From NCBI GenBank assembly GCA_038373865.1, contig JAXGGA010002294.1:1-64000 (forward strand): 64,000 nucleotides of DNA, in the 5' to 3' direction. The DNA comes from Uloborus plumipes. Taxonomy: Eukaryota; Arthropoda; Arachnida; Araneae; Uloboridae. How positions within the stretch are numbered: position 1 is the stretch's first letter; the number at the start of each line of letters is the position of its first letter. Shown here piece after piece: positions 10,455 to 21,273 of this stretch. The notes below the pieces were generated by a model. The model searched no databases. It was not told where the DNA came from and saw only the letters and a list, made by a program, of their open reading frames with translations. A program made the position numbers and the translations under genes.

Positions 10455-10560
10455 CAATACACCGCTAACTTGGTTATTTTGATCTATGGACTGTAGTTTC
10501 GTGCTTATTGTGCACTCATCAGCATGGAATACGAAAGTAGCCGAGTTGGAGGCAAAAATC
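10455..10560. repeat. direct repeat, first copy of a 106-bp unit
   Basis: ACACCGCTAACTTGGTTATT through GCACTCATCAGCATGGAA to GAGTTGGAGGCAAAAATCC matches 10722-10828 in the same orientation. The start-to-start distance is about 267 bp. The two copies bracket a stretch with a minus-strand frame (10505-10750) that is mostly repeat and is not called as a gene. Confidence 0.75.
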
Positions 10561-10721
10561 CTCTTATAGAGCAAAGAGAACCGAAAAACTGGTAGCTAAT
10601 ATGAAATTGGAATACCAGCGAGCGACCGCACTTGGTACGGCACAACTCGTAAATTTTAAGACAGAGCTCGGGTATAAAGCAGTAAGTAACCACCTCTAAG
10701 CAAGGTCTGAGGCAGAAATAT

Positions 10722-10828
10722 ACAACACACCGCCAACTCGGTTTTTCCATCCATGGACTGCAGTTCCGTGCTTATTATGCACTCATCAGCATGGAACACG
10801 AAAGTAACCCAGTTGGAGGCAAAACCCA
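10722..10828. repeat. direct repeat, second copy of a 106-bp unit
   Basis: It shares GTGCTTATTATGCACTCATC, CAGCATGGAACACGAAAGTA and AGTTGGAGGCAAAACCC with the first copy, at roughly 85 to 90 per cent identity by eye. It is part of a dispersed family or a local duplication. Confidence 0.75.
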
Positions 10829-10938
10829 TTTGTATTCGTATTTATGTATTTATTGTAATCTCAGAGAAAAGTAAGACTTCTAATCCATGAAATAACAGTG
10901 GGATATACTACTGTTGCTTTGACGCGAGGATATAGACC

Positions 10939-11340
10939 ACTGGTGCCCAAACTTTTTCTGCTCAATCGCAACACCTCATATTAAAATCGTTCTCGCTATC
11001 CAGAACACATATAAATTTTTAAAATATATTTTTTTCTTTCTTTCAGTAATATGGGAGAATATTGAACAGGAAAGAAAGTTATAAATCTATAATCGTTGTT
11101 ATCATTTTTGTACTTAGTTTTTTGAATGCATGTTTTTTGTAACTAATTTCTGAATATTTGGCTCAAAATTCGACATACAGTGAGCTCTCACTTATACACC
11201 GCCTCCTTTATGCGTCTTTTCCACTTATACGACGGTTTTCAATGGTCCCAGCACATTCTTTCGCATAATAATAATATCATTCGTTTATGCGTCGCCCCTT
11301 AAGATAAATATTTCACTTATGCGCCGAATTTTTTGTAAAA
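10939..11340 (+). repeat. fragments of MITE termini (hAT-like and Tigger-like)
   Basis: CCACTGGTGCCCAAACTTTT near 10939 resembles a hAT left terminus. ACAGTGAGCTCTCACTTATA near 11174 resembles a Tigger/pogo terminus and is followed by repeated CTTATRCGNCG text up to about 11330. Neither has a convincing partner end here. Called as truncated fragments. Confidence 0.35.
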
Positions 11341-11644
11341 TATTAAAATTTTATTTTACTTTCTTTAAAAAATAAGCATGTTTCTTCACTTTCTTCTTTA
11401 ATCTTTCGCCTTTATTGCTCACGGAAGGCCTTTTTTCCGTAAGAACTAGAATTCGCAGAGGGATAATTATCTATTATGTATCGTTTTAAAGGTTCGTATT
11501 AATCGTTTAATCGTATAAACAACGAAAAATGAAAGTGAAAGTTAATGAGTTGGATCCAAAGTAGTGAAAGTTCGGCCTGTCTATATAGCGGCTTTACCGC
11601 GACCCATACCCAGTTTTAACTTAATTTTGATCGATCTCTTTTAA

Positions 11645-11834
11645 ATTTCAAAAACAATAACAATTCTAACATGTTGCCAAAAATTATTTGCCAAACACTA
11701 TAAAAATATAAATTTACGCTGATGTGATTAAATATGAAATCCATTGTTAAAACGTGGTTGCTATGAAACAGTAACAATAAGAGTAATCATAAAGAAAATG
11801 GCGTAGTAAGAAATCTTCTCAAACTTTTAATGAA
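11645..11834. repeat. dispersed repeat, second copy (pairs with 313-488)
   Basis: It shares CGCTGATGTGATTAAATATG, GAGTAATCATAAAGAAAATG and flanking text with 313-488. The copy has a small extra segment near AATTATTTGCC. It lies about 150 bp before a reverse-strand Helitron end, just as the first copy lies before a related Helitron-like segment. That suggests both are parts of the same larger repeat. Confidence 0.75.
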
Positions 11835-11987
11835 TCCTATCTGTAACTCCGAACTGCTTGACCGTAGCGCTTCAAAACTGGCGCCAATCTTTTCCTCGTG
11901 GCCAAAACCTCCAGACCCTCAAGTTTATCGGAGTTTATTAATTTTGCGGCGATTTTCGACTGGGCAACCATTCCTCGTATTATAGTA

Positions 11988-12740
11988 CTAGCTGTGGGGC
12001 CCGGCGTTGCACGGGCTTTAAAGTAGTGATGAAAATTTAAATAAACTACTCGCCGTCAAGGCGGTATATAATGATATATAACCGCCAAGGCAGCTCGCCT
12101 TTAAAGTAGCGAGGAAAGTTTCAGTCATGATATATAACCGCCAAGGCAGCTCGCCTTTAAAGTAGAGGGGAAAGTTTCAGCAAACTACTCGCCAACAAGG
12201 CGACTCGCCTTTAACCCTCTCGCTGCGTATTTTTTTTAATCAAAATAGGTTCAAAAATTGCGTATTTTTTTTATTACATATTTCAAATCTACATATATTT
12301 CAGACTTAAATTATACAAAAATTTTTTGTAAAAGAGTTTTTTTTTCAATATAGAATTAGATCATAGAAAAAAGTTGTCAGAATATTGAATATTATTAAAT
12401 ATTTCTCAGAAACGTGGACAACTAACGCCATTTGTTAGTCGACATCTAAATAAACAATTAAACATTACAGAAAAGCCGAAATGAAACCATGAAAGGGGAA
12501 AGAGCGGGTTGCACACTTAAATAGGCGGCAAAAACGGTTCCCCGCGATAATAACGGGTTACGCAAATTTTGCTACTTCTACGTTGCCCGTGGAAATCGCG
12601 GGATGCGCAGCGAGAGGGTTAAAGTAGTAAGGAAACTTAAAACAAATTACTCGCCGCCAAGGCGACTCGCATTTAAAGGAGGGAGGAAAGTTTTAGCGAA
12701 ACCGGTTTCAAAAAACTACTCCCCGCTAAAGCGGCTCGCT
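11988..12740 (-). mobile_element. reverse-strand Helitron 3' region with internal minisatellite
   Basis: On the minus strand the sequence ends GCCCGTGCAACGCCGGGC (hairpin), then CCCACAG and CTAG|T at 11991-11988. The body running rightwards is built of units of about 55-65 bp: CCGCCAAGGC, RGCTCGCC, TTTAAAGTAG, GAGGAAAGTTTCAG. Units start near 12059, 12082, 12141, 12192, 12655 and 12723. A TTAA MITE splits one unit. The 5' end of the Helitron was not located. Confidence 0.65.
12215..12618. mobile_element. piggyBac-type MITE with TTAA duplication
   Basis: CCCTCTCGCTGCG at the left and CGCAGCGAGAGGG at the right are perfect 13-bp inverted termini. TTAA flanks both sides (12211-12214 and 12619-12622). 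Removing the element and one TTAA rejoins a minisatellite unit (CGCCTTTAAAGTAG), which confirms the boundaries. Length 404 bp, no coding sequence, probably moved by a piggyBac-like transposase. Confidence 0.92.
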
Positions 12741-13044
12741 AAAAACTTTCCCGCATAAAAAAGTCAATCGCATTATTTGCACATGCTTCCTCAGGAATAA
12801 AAACAATGTCAAGTAGCACATATTTAACACTCTCCCTAATAAACAAATACAATTCCCTACCAAAAACAAATATTTCCAAACCGCTCTCTTCCTGTAACAT
12901 TAATTGCAAAATTCCAAACAAAAAAGTTGTTTTAATATTTAGATCGCAGCCAAAAAAAATCCCTGCTAAAAACATGAATTACAATTTAATTTGAAACACA
13001 TTTTCAAAATGGTACCAGAAAAAAAATATAAGCCATTAAGTATG

Positions 13045-13085
13045 CAGGAATTCAAGTGAAACACGGACGATCGCATTATTTGCCT
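13045..13085 (-). mobile_element. terminal fragment of the 5630/6018 MITE family
   Basis: GCAGGAATTCAAGTGAAACA followed by CGGACGATCGCAT matches the reverse complement of the right terminus of 6018-6321. No second terminus is nearby, so it is a solo end or a truncated copy. Confidence 0.6.
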
Positions 13086-14785
13086 TGTTGAAACGCCGTA
13101 AAATGAAATGCTTTTAAGAAACGAAATGAAGAAAAGGACACCAACAATGAATTTAAAAGATGTCGCCATAGCAACGCAATAAAACTTTAATAGTTTGATC
13201 AGGAAAGAGGTTTTCGAACTCAAAGTTCAAACGCTTGTAACTTTTTTTCTAGTGGAGATAAAAGCTTGGTTCTTCGACTGTAAGTCGAATCAATTCTGGG
13301 GTTAAAAATATCGCTCTATCCAATGGCGTAAAAATCAAAACTGTGGAATAATTAGTTTATTTTTTATTGATGGTTTTAATGAACCAAGTATTGCAAGAAA
13401 TCGGGTGAAGCCTTGCAAAAGGCAAGTTTAAAAATTGAATAACTCGTGCTGTGTTTAAGTTAGAGAATCGGAACAAACTGCATAGGACGGACAAAATTTT
13501 TCTGCTTCCAACGATATATAACATTAATATGTGTAAGTAATTTTTAACCCCAGTATTCGGCGATTAATGAGAAAATTGCCTTGAATTCGAATAAAAAACG
13601 AATCGCTTATCGAATCTTTTCAAACTATAGCCTAAAGTCTTTCTGGATAAATGGACTATTCAACACAAAAAGAATTTTTCAAATCGAACCAGTAGTTCCT
13701 GAGATTAGCGCGTTCAAACAAACAAACTCTACAGCTTTATATATTAGTAAAGATAAAGATAAGATATTTCAGCCTGCTCTCAATTCATTTTCTAAGCCTA
13801 TCTCTGCATTCGTTAAAAAAAAGAAAACAAAAACAAAAACGTACGTGTCACATACAAATGCAACTGGTACATGACACGAGATGAAAATGTAAAAAAAAAA
13901 TGAAATGGAAAAAAAAAAAACAATTAAAAAAATATAAATAAAATAAAATGAAAGACGCCACATTAAAAGCTGAAAAATGCGTTGTTGCAAACACTTTATT
14001 CGCATATGGCCTTCGTGTTTTTACTTTAATTATTATTTTTAGCATTTTTGTTACATTTATTAATAATGTACTATTTTTGAGAAACAGTCAGTCTATCTAT
14101 CTATATATGTAAAGATTACGGTATTTGTTTATTTGTTTGTTCATTTGTACGTTTGTAACCGCTAGCCAGAAGCCCTCACAGCACCTACAGACATGAAACT
14201 TGGTTTAAAAATTCGAACGTATCCCAGTAAAATGCACCTCGAAGGCCAAATTTTTAATTTCGAATTAGTTATTTTTAAATTAATTAATTAGTCTCATTTT
14301 TGGTGTATCCGCCATAATTGAGGGGGGGGAAACCTTCCCCCACCCCAAAACATTATATATCGCTGGAAAGGAGTTTTTTTTTTCTGAAAAAGAAAAGTTT
14401 TAGCACGTTTCTGTCCGTTAATTAGAAGAGGAGATATTAATTAATCAAATTTAGTCAATTTTCAAGGCTTTACTATGTACGCAATACTGAAACACTAGGT
14501 CCATTTTCCAGATCAGCTGCTCTTTTGTCCCTGACGTTACTTTGTAGTTTAAATTAGCGTATAGATTTAAGCCTTGAAAATGTATTCAATTTGATTAATT
14601 AATAAATGCCGTTACTTACGTAACTTTCTGTCTTTTTTATTTATTTGGCGAATTGATTAAAACTTTAACATGACTTTAAGTGGAATTTAAAAGGTTGTGG
14701 AGAGCATTTGAACTAAAGGATATAATAATTTTACTTCAGAGGGTAGAGTGAATTTAAATTTATTCAGTTGACTTACTCAGAATTC

Positions 14786-15076
14786 GGTGTTACCGAATAT
14801 TTCAGAATGGAACTATTATTGTTAAAAATTTAGTGATGGCTATTCAGTTCCTCTTCGCATTTGGCGTCGTAAAGTTTGGCAACAATCGGGAAATTTACCA
14901 AACCTCCTAGCCAGCGAAACACTACTTTCTCCAAATGAAAGAAAAAGAAAACGCCCTGGAAAGTAACAGTAGTTGTTTACAGTCTAAAGAGTATTTTATT
15001 GCATGTTTAAAACATGTATTTTATGCCGCCATCACTAAATTTTTAATAGTTCCATTCTGACATTTTGGGTAACACC
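14786..15076. repeat. inverted-repeat module inside Helitron B
   Basis: This is the same module as 2637-2926 in Helitron A. GGTGTTACC is at the left and GGTAACACC at the right, with CAGAATGGAACTATTATTG mirrored inside. The following TTACTTTTCGTATTTGGCGT segment repeats text within the module. Confidence 0.75.
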
Positions 15077-15157
15077 GCTATTCAGTTACTTTTCGTATTT
15101 GGCGTCGTAAAGTTTGGCAACATTCGCTAAATTTACCAAACCTCCCAGCCAGTGAAA

Positions 15158-16112
15158 TCTCCATATATTATTTCTCTAAGCCGAATCCTATACCCGGTCG
15201 AAACTCGCTCATTTCTTTATCGAATTGCAAGAAAATTTATGATTTTGAAGCTTATCCCGTGGGCTATTGACGAAAATTAGACCCACCCTCTAAAAAGTGT
15301 CGGTTCGTTTTTTATTCGAACTTCAATTTTTGGGCACAAAATTGACTCTATCTAGCGAAATAATTGTCGTATCGTCTCCATTTTGATTTCATTCGAAAGA
15401 TTAAAAAAAATGCGTTCTTTAGAACGTTTCTCCGCTAGCGCCGCGTAACGAGAATCTCGAAAATCCACGTTTAAGCGACTTATAAGCGATTGAAGTTTGA
15501 AAAAGTTAAATTTTTTGCTCAAACGTTAAAATCGTTACATTGTTGTTCAAATCAATTTTAAATGCGACATTTCAAGCCAAGGCTTAGCTCGGTAAACCTT
15601 AATTGTAACTTTTATTGTTTCAAAATACTATGGTAGTTTTGCGATAACGTTAGTATTTAGTTTAGTAGTAGCCTTGGGTATTTGATTTTAATATAGGGTA
15701 TCACTTTTGTAGTAGTTGTAAAAGTGAACGTGTCTTTGATCTCTTTGAAAAGTTGTCAGAACGACGGCAGTAGATGGCGATGTTGTGCAAACGTACAAGA
15801 TTTTACAATGCCAAGGAACAGGGTACCAACAGGCAGACTAAGAGGAAGGTGTCTACTACCTAGACAATATTAGACAATTCAACAATGCTTTGGCCTTCGC
15901 TTCAGTCAAAGTGGACTCAGTTAACATTCCTGGCAGAGGTCCATATTGTTTTAAACTACATGGTCAAGTGTACCATATGATCGGGAACTTGCAACCTCCG
16001 GCAGGGACTACACCAACTTACGCTGGACTTTTCTTTATAGATTTCGACACTGCGCTGCAACTTCGGGCAGATAATGAAGCCAATAAAAACTGTCGTATTA
16101 AATTTTAAGTTT

Positions 16113-16163
<51 letters not shown>

Positions 16164-16186
16164 GGAATTCCGCACGGGTCACCTAG
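15158..16186 (+). mobile_element. nested Helitron with a Rep/helicase remnant
   Basis: Comparison with Helitron A gives an exact empty site: GAAA|TCTTGC in A, against GAAA|TCTCCATATATT and CACCTAG|TCTTGC in B. The insert therefore starts TC, ends CTAG, lies between A and T, and made no target duplication, all as expected for Helitrons. Its 3' hairpin is GCGGAATTCCGC followed by ACGGGTCACCTAG. A 45-bp T run (16117-16161) lies just before the hairpin. It is 1029 bp and of a different family from its host. Confidence 0.92.
15842..16108 (+). pseudogene. Helitron Rep/helicase-like protein fragment
   Basis: The frame from 15842 to the TAA at 16106-16108 reads about 88 residues. It contains IRQFNNALAFASV, then NIPGRGPYCFKLHGQVYHMI, then LFFIDFDTALQLRADNEANK. 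These match, from memory, the conserved segment upstream of the Rep motifs in Helitron-encoded proteins (typically FNNAFAFAS, GPYCFRIHGQIYH, LYIFD). A full protein is well over 1000 residues, so this is a short internal remnant with no HUH endonuclease or helicase motifs. A TAA lies directly upstream in frame (15839-15841), and after the frame a 45-T run leads to the hairpin. It shows that this non-autonomous element derives from, or captured part of, an autonomous one. Confidence 0.8.
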
Positions 16187-16592
16187 TCTTGCTTATTTGA
16201 GGGTCACTGTTAGATTGTAATCACTTCAAAGAGATGGCGCGAAAGGCATTATATTTGTTGCCTTTTAATGTTCACATTAAAATCATGGAAGAATGGTTGT
16301 GGCTGAGCTACCTGACGACAATCGGTTCCCTATGTTAATCAATTTAGATTTGGCGACCAATTTTACATTGAAATTATGGTTAAATCGGTGAATTATATCA
16401 AATTTCGAGGGCAAAATTGCTGTGGTCGTAGAGAGTTTTCGAAAACCTTGGTACTGCAGTTGTGTCAAAAGTTCCTTTGAAACGTAAAAATTTCGAAAAC
16501 TAAATAAGTTCGTCACACACAGTGAGTTAAACTTTATTTAGTTAACTTCCTTTACATTTATTGCACGGGCACCGCCGTGCGGGTACTGCTAG

Positions 16593-17073
16593 TATATATA
16601 TAAATGTATATATGTATACATATATGTTTGCTCCTTTTTCGTCGGATTTTCATCAAACTTGACACAGAGATTCTATGATGCACTAAAACTCATATAGGCA
16701 AGGTTTTGAAATTTTAAAAAATCCAAAAAACTCAAAATTAAAAATTTGTCTAAAAATAGCCATTTTCTTTCAATTTTAAATAGAGTAATTGAGATAAGCC
16801 TTTAAGCATATACACATTGATAAAATCTAGCACATTTAAATATGAGTATTTTATAACTAAGATTATGATTGTCAATGAATTATCAATTTAAGCCTCACCT
16901 ATTTCATTTTAGCATGAAATAAGTTAAAAACATTTATAATTTATGTTCTAATGGCCTTGGAACATAGGCACAAATATTGTATGATGCAGAAAAATTAGAG
17001 GTTCCAACAGATATTTAATTCTAGTTTTTGCGAGCATTTTTAATAAGCCGGGCAACGCCGGGTTATGAGCTAG
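16593..17073 (+). mobile_element. Helitron D, 3' end
   Basis: The right end is GCCGGGCAACGCCGGGTT, then ATGAG and CTAG|T at 17070-17073, a hairpin plus CTAG of a different type from A-C. The body begins directly after Helitron B with TATATATAAATGTATATATG and reads GTTTGCTCCTTTTTCGTCGG, but no clean A|TC start is visible. Helitron B probably inserted at or near its 5' end. About 480 bp, non-coding. Confidence 0.7.
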
Positions 17074-17515
17074 TATTCAATAAACAGCGTGATGGCAGCA
17101 AGTTTTGCTTTATCCTCTTAAAACTAAGAAAATCTTAAATAGCGTGTCTTTTCTCTTTTTAATTTTTCTCTAGAAGAAAAGTGTGTCTTTTTGATGGAAG
17201 GAGACGCAACCTCCCCCCTTTCAAATCTATTTTTCTGGACATTGCTGAATCAATTTTGTATTGAGCAACATTTGCTTCTTGTAACTCACATTTCTGCAGG
17301 ACTTCTTTTCAACAATACTGATAGTTTCTATCACAAGATTGTGATATAAACTATCCTCCCCAATTGGACGCCCCCATTCTGTTGCTGACCTGCTTGCCCC
17401 TGTGGTTCATTAATTATTCGAATGTAAATCTAAAATTAAAGAGAAAGGCTATTTTCATCCTAACTGACAATAATAATTAAAAAAAACTAGAAAATAATTT
17501 GTTAACCCATTAATG

Positions 17516-17727
17516 CCTAGCGTCCCTTTTTAGGGACGGTCCAAAAAGTGTTTGAATTGACCAAAAATGAACATTTTAACCAAATAAATAGTGTTCAATT
17601 ATTACTGTGGTATTATTTCAATTCATTACTAACAGATTGCAGCACATATTCATTGTAAAGTGTGTTCTGTAGCCGTGTAACTAGTGTGCAAAGTATCTTT
17701 GGATAAAAAATGTCAGGCGTTAATGGG
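17516..17727. mobile_element. TTAA MITE, family 1, short copy
   Basis: The termini are CCCATTAATGCCTAGC and its imperfect complement GGCGTTAATGGG, flanked by TTAA (17512-17515, 17728-17731). Next to the left terminus is a hairpin, GTCCCTTTTTAGGGAC. It is 212 bp, an internally deleted version of the copies of about 514 bp at 38070 and 47270. Probably mobilised by a piggyBac-like transposase. Confidence 0.88.
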
Positions 17728-18890
17728 TTAATGTCTTCTAACTCTTGTTATGTGCGGATTTTCTAAACAGTTTCGTTAATAGACACCACAGCTAGATAGT
17801 TCCAGATTTATTACGAACGGAAGAAAAAATCATTTTAAGTAGTAGGACATTGAATTAATGTTCTCAGAAACTAATCTAAACGACAATCCTCTGTAATAAT
17901 AATTATGATAGAAACATTTTAATGGTATCTGTCAAGTCTAATGGATTTTTGTGCCTCCACAGAACTCTGATTTTAGTCGTACTAACAGCTTTGGGCTGTC
18001 ATTCTTTTTCAAGATTTAAAGGGAAATTATTTGTGCTAGTTATTTCTGATGAGTTGAGTCGATCGTAAAATTGATTTATCAGATATCGATGCAATAAAAC
18101 AATTTATAACTGTAATTCTGAGTATGTTTTTTTTGCTTGTATTGTGGAGGAGCTTGAGCTTTTCGCGAACTTGATGTGATACAGCGCACTTGACTTAATA
18201 ACGAAAATAAATCGTCTCTCATTCCAACACTCAAAGATATTTCGAGAAAAAAAAAGAATATTCATTAGCCTCCTTAGAAGTTAAAACTTACTAAAACTTC
18301 GAAAGCCTAATTATTTATCAATTTGCCTGTCTTTTTCAATTAATGATTCGTAAAATAGTCAAGCATTTCTTTTTTTTATTTTTCTGAATTTAAAGTCACT
18401 TTGCTTTGTCTTGTCACAGTTTTAGTTTTGGATTTAATTGGCAATTATGTTTGATATCTCCAAATCATAATGCTTTCTTAAAATAGAGGTCGGGTTTTCT
18501 AGAAGTTTTAAATGCGTTTTTTAATAAACGGTATCAGACAGTTTTCTCGGAAAGATCGGATAGATATCCAAAATGATCTCAAAACAAATCTTTTTTAGAC
18601 TACTTTTTTCCATATTTTTAATCCATTGTTTGAAATGATTTTAGAATTGAGTCTCTTTTATTTTTCCATTTACATTTTTACTAGGAATTAAATCCTTTTT
18701 TGAATAGTTTGTTTTACTTGTTTTTTCTTATTTTTTGTCTGCTCATTTCTTTTCATAGAATGATTTAATCAACTATTCAACTGTCTCAAAAATATTGTAC
18801 AAAATGCATGAAGACAGAACTTACAGCTTGGATATTTACTTAATCAAGTATTTTGCTGTAGCTACTAGTTGATTCATGAGTCTTTACTTA

Positions 18891-19849
18891 CACTGTAAAA
18901 AATGAATGTCGTTTTTACAGTATAGTACAGCTAATTTTATAGTATCAAACTAAAAATTTCAAATTTTACAGTAATAAACTGTAAAACTGTTGCTTCACAG
19001 TACTAAACTGTAAAACTGCTGCTTTACAGTACTAAACTGTAAAACTGCTGCTTTACAGTACTAAACTGTAAAAATGCTGCTTTACAGTACTAAACTGTAA
19101 AAATGCTGCTTTACAGTACTAAACTGTAAAACTGCTGCTTTACAGTACTAAACTGTAAAACTGCTGCTTTACAGTACTAAACTGTAAAACTGCTGCTTTA
19201 CAGTACTAAACTGTAAAAATGCTGCTTTACAGTACTAAACTGTAAAACTGCTGCTTTACAGTACTAAACTGTAAAAATGCTGCTTTACAGTACTAAACTG
19301 TAAAACTGCTGCTTTACAGTACTAAACTGTAAAACTGCTGCTTTACAGTACTAAACTGTAAAACTGCTGCTTTACAGTACTAAACTGTAAAAATGCTGCT
19401 TTACAGTACTAAACTGTAAAAATGCTGCTTTACAGTACTAAACTGTAAAAATGCTGCTTTACAGTACTAAACTGTAAAAATGCTGCTTTACAGTACTAAA
19501 CTGTAAAAATGCTGCTTTACAGTACACTAACTAAAAATGCTGCTTTACAGTACTAAACTGTAAAATTGCTAATTTTACAGTAATAAACTATGTAACTGCT
19601 AATTTAACAGTTTATCACCGTGCCTGTTACAGTTTAAAACTGGAACCTCTGCTGCCAGTATTATACTGTTGTTTTTACAGTATAATACAGCTAAATTTTA
19701 CGGCAATAAACTGTAAAATTTCTAATTTTACAGTAAGAAACTGTAAAATTGCTAGTTTTACAATTTATTGCTGTGCATTTTACAATTTTAAATTGGAACC
19801 TCTTCTTCCAGTATCATACTGTAAAAACAACAGTTCATTTTCTGGAGTG
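18891..19849. mobile_element. ACAGT-family TIR element with internal 29-bp array
   Basis: The left end CACTGTAAAAAATGAATG and right end TTCATTTTCTGGAGTG are inverted termini. TA lies outside both ends. The interior is made almost wholly of CAGT/ACTG-bearing short palindromic units. Two related elements (20898-21273 and 41993-42172) have the same termini but no array, so the array arose inside this copy. Non-coding. Confidence 0.8.
18985..19560. repeat. minisatellite, 29-bp unit, about 20 copies
   Basis: The unit is GCTTTACAGTACTAAACTGT followed by AAAACTGCT, starting every 29 bp (for example 19021 and 19050). Each unit holds a small inverted repeat (TTTACAGT / ACTGTAAA). The main variants are AAAACTGCT and AAAATGCTG, interspersed as expected from unequal exchange. 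Units touch with no unique spacer, so it is not a CRISPR array. Confidence 0.95.
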
Positions 19850-20036
19850 TACAAACTTTTAACACCTATTTGACAGAGCACTTCATTGTAATGGTATGTG
19901 TGTGCAAAAAGGAAGACTTTTATTTAGTTCAATTTTCATTCTTTAGGTTTCTGGTAAGTGCTCCTTATGAAAGTATTTCTCATTCTGAGGATATATTATC
20001 CAAGTTTTGTATATTTCACAATATTACCAACTTCCG

Positions 20037-20842
20037 TACCGTAAAATGGGGTGAATCGGAACACTTTTCAGCTTTGATTGTAAAAAAAGCAGTTAAAAGA
20101 TTTTTTTTATTTGATTTTTTGGGTAAAAACTTCGGTCTTGCTTTATTTTTGATATTCCAAGCGAAGACAAAGCATTTTGAACAATTATTATTAAAATATA
20201 TTGGAAATTATGCGTGTTCCGAATCACCCCGCTGATAGGGGTCAATCGGAACACATGTTAAAATTTTTATTTTTTTCAATTTAACCTGTAGTTCTCACAA
20301 ACATGAGTAATATTGATGGGGGAGAATAAGAACAGATAATTACTGTCAAGTAAATGTATAATTTCAATCTCAGTAAACGTGTATAAAATGTTAAAATTCA
20401 AAATAATTTTTAACAGAACTAAGTGTTCCGATTCACCATGCAATTTTTTTTTCTATGGTATTTTTCAGAATTCTTCATTTTTATGACACAATTTTTTAAA
20501 AAGGTAAATTCTAATGCGGTATTCTGTTGTTCAGATACATGTATAATTGAAACATAACACTCTTAGTTTTTAAATATAAGAAGGTTTGGTCTTGGATATG
20601 AAGTTTTGCAATCTATGGAAATGTGATGTTTTCTAGCATTCCACGTGCAGCCCTCCTTAGAAGCCAATAGCGTTGCCAAATTGACAAAAGTAATTTTTTC
20701 CTACTTCCTATGATCTTACCTTACTAAAAAAAATTCATGGCAAAAAATACCCAATAGTATATTTATGAAGAATGTCTTTGTACGGTCGGGAAGTTTTGTT
20801 CCGATTGACCCCACTGTTTTTATACACCCCATTTTAGGGTAA
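20037..20842. mobile_element. TIR element with ACCSTAAAATGGGG ends
   Basis: ACCGTAAAATGGGGTGAATC at the left and CCCCATTTTAGGGTAAC at the right are inverted termini. TCGGAACA/TGTTCCGAT motifs recur inside near 20220, 20250, 20423 and 20800. The termini resemble Tc1/mariner-type MITEs common in arthropods. A 121-codon frame starting before the element at 19870 and running to 20235 crosses the left end and encodes nothing I recognise. About 806 bp. Confidence 0.7.
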
Positions 20843-20897
20843 CCATTTGTAGTTTTGAGAAAGTCTTAGTTTTTATTTTGTGCTCTGTATCGGGGTG

Positions 20898-21273
20898 CAC
20901 TGCAAAAATGAATTGTTGTTTTTATGGTATAATACTGGCATCCGAGGCTCTAATCTAAAACGAAAATGCACAGTATTAAACTGTAAAACTAGCACTTTTA
21001 CAGTTTCTTGCTGTACATTTAGAAATTTGAGAGTTTATTGCCGTAAAATTTAGAGGTATTATAATGTAAACACAACAGTATAATACTGGCTGCAGAGGTT
21101 CCAGTTTAAAACTGTAAAATGCACGTAATAGACTGTTAAATTAACAATTTTATAGTTATTACTGTAAAATTAGCAGTTTTATAGTTTAGTATTGCAAAAG
21201 CAGCAATTTTACAGTTTATTATCGTAAAATTAACTGTATTATACTGTAAACACAACATTCATTTTTTACAGTG
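20898..21273. mobile_element. ACAGT-family TIR element, copy 2
   Basis: It starts CACTGCAAAAATGAATTG and ends CATTCATTTTTTACAGTG. The interior repeats CAGTWTWATACTGT and AACTGTAAAA motifs on both strands. It shares termini with 18891-19849 and lacks the tandem array. 376 bp, non-coding. Confidence 0.78.

Larger units (their letters stand above)
14100..16592 (+). mobile_element. non-autonomous Helitron B, carrying a nested Helitron
   Basis: It begins A|TCTATATATGTAAAGATTAC and ends with hairpin GCACGGGCACCGCCGTGC, GGGTACTG and CTAG|T (16589-16592). It aligns with Helitron A over its full length apart from one insertion (15158-16186). Excluding the insertion it is about 1464 bp. It has no coding sequence of its own; its short frames (for example 16283-16516 minus) are not shared with copy A. 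A further Helitron end follows at 17073. Confidence 0.88.

Noticed and set aside
17321..17355. Hairpin ATAGTTTCTATCACAA..TTGTGATATAAACTAT
   Set aside because: It is imperfect and isolated, with no flanking duplication or related copy here.
18985..19560. Regular 29-bp repeat resembling a CRISPR array
   Set aside because: Units are contiguous with no unique spacers, lie inside a TIR element, and the DNA is eukaryotic.
19870..20235. 121-codon plus-strand frame
   Set aside because: It crosses the left terminus of the 20037-20842 element and contains no recognisable domain.
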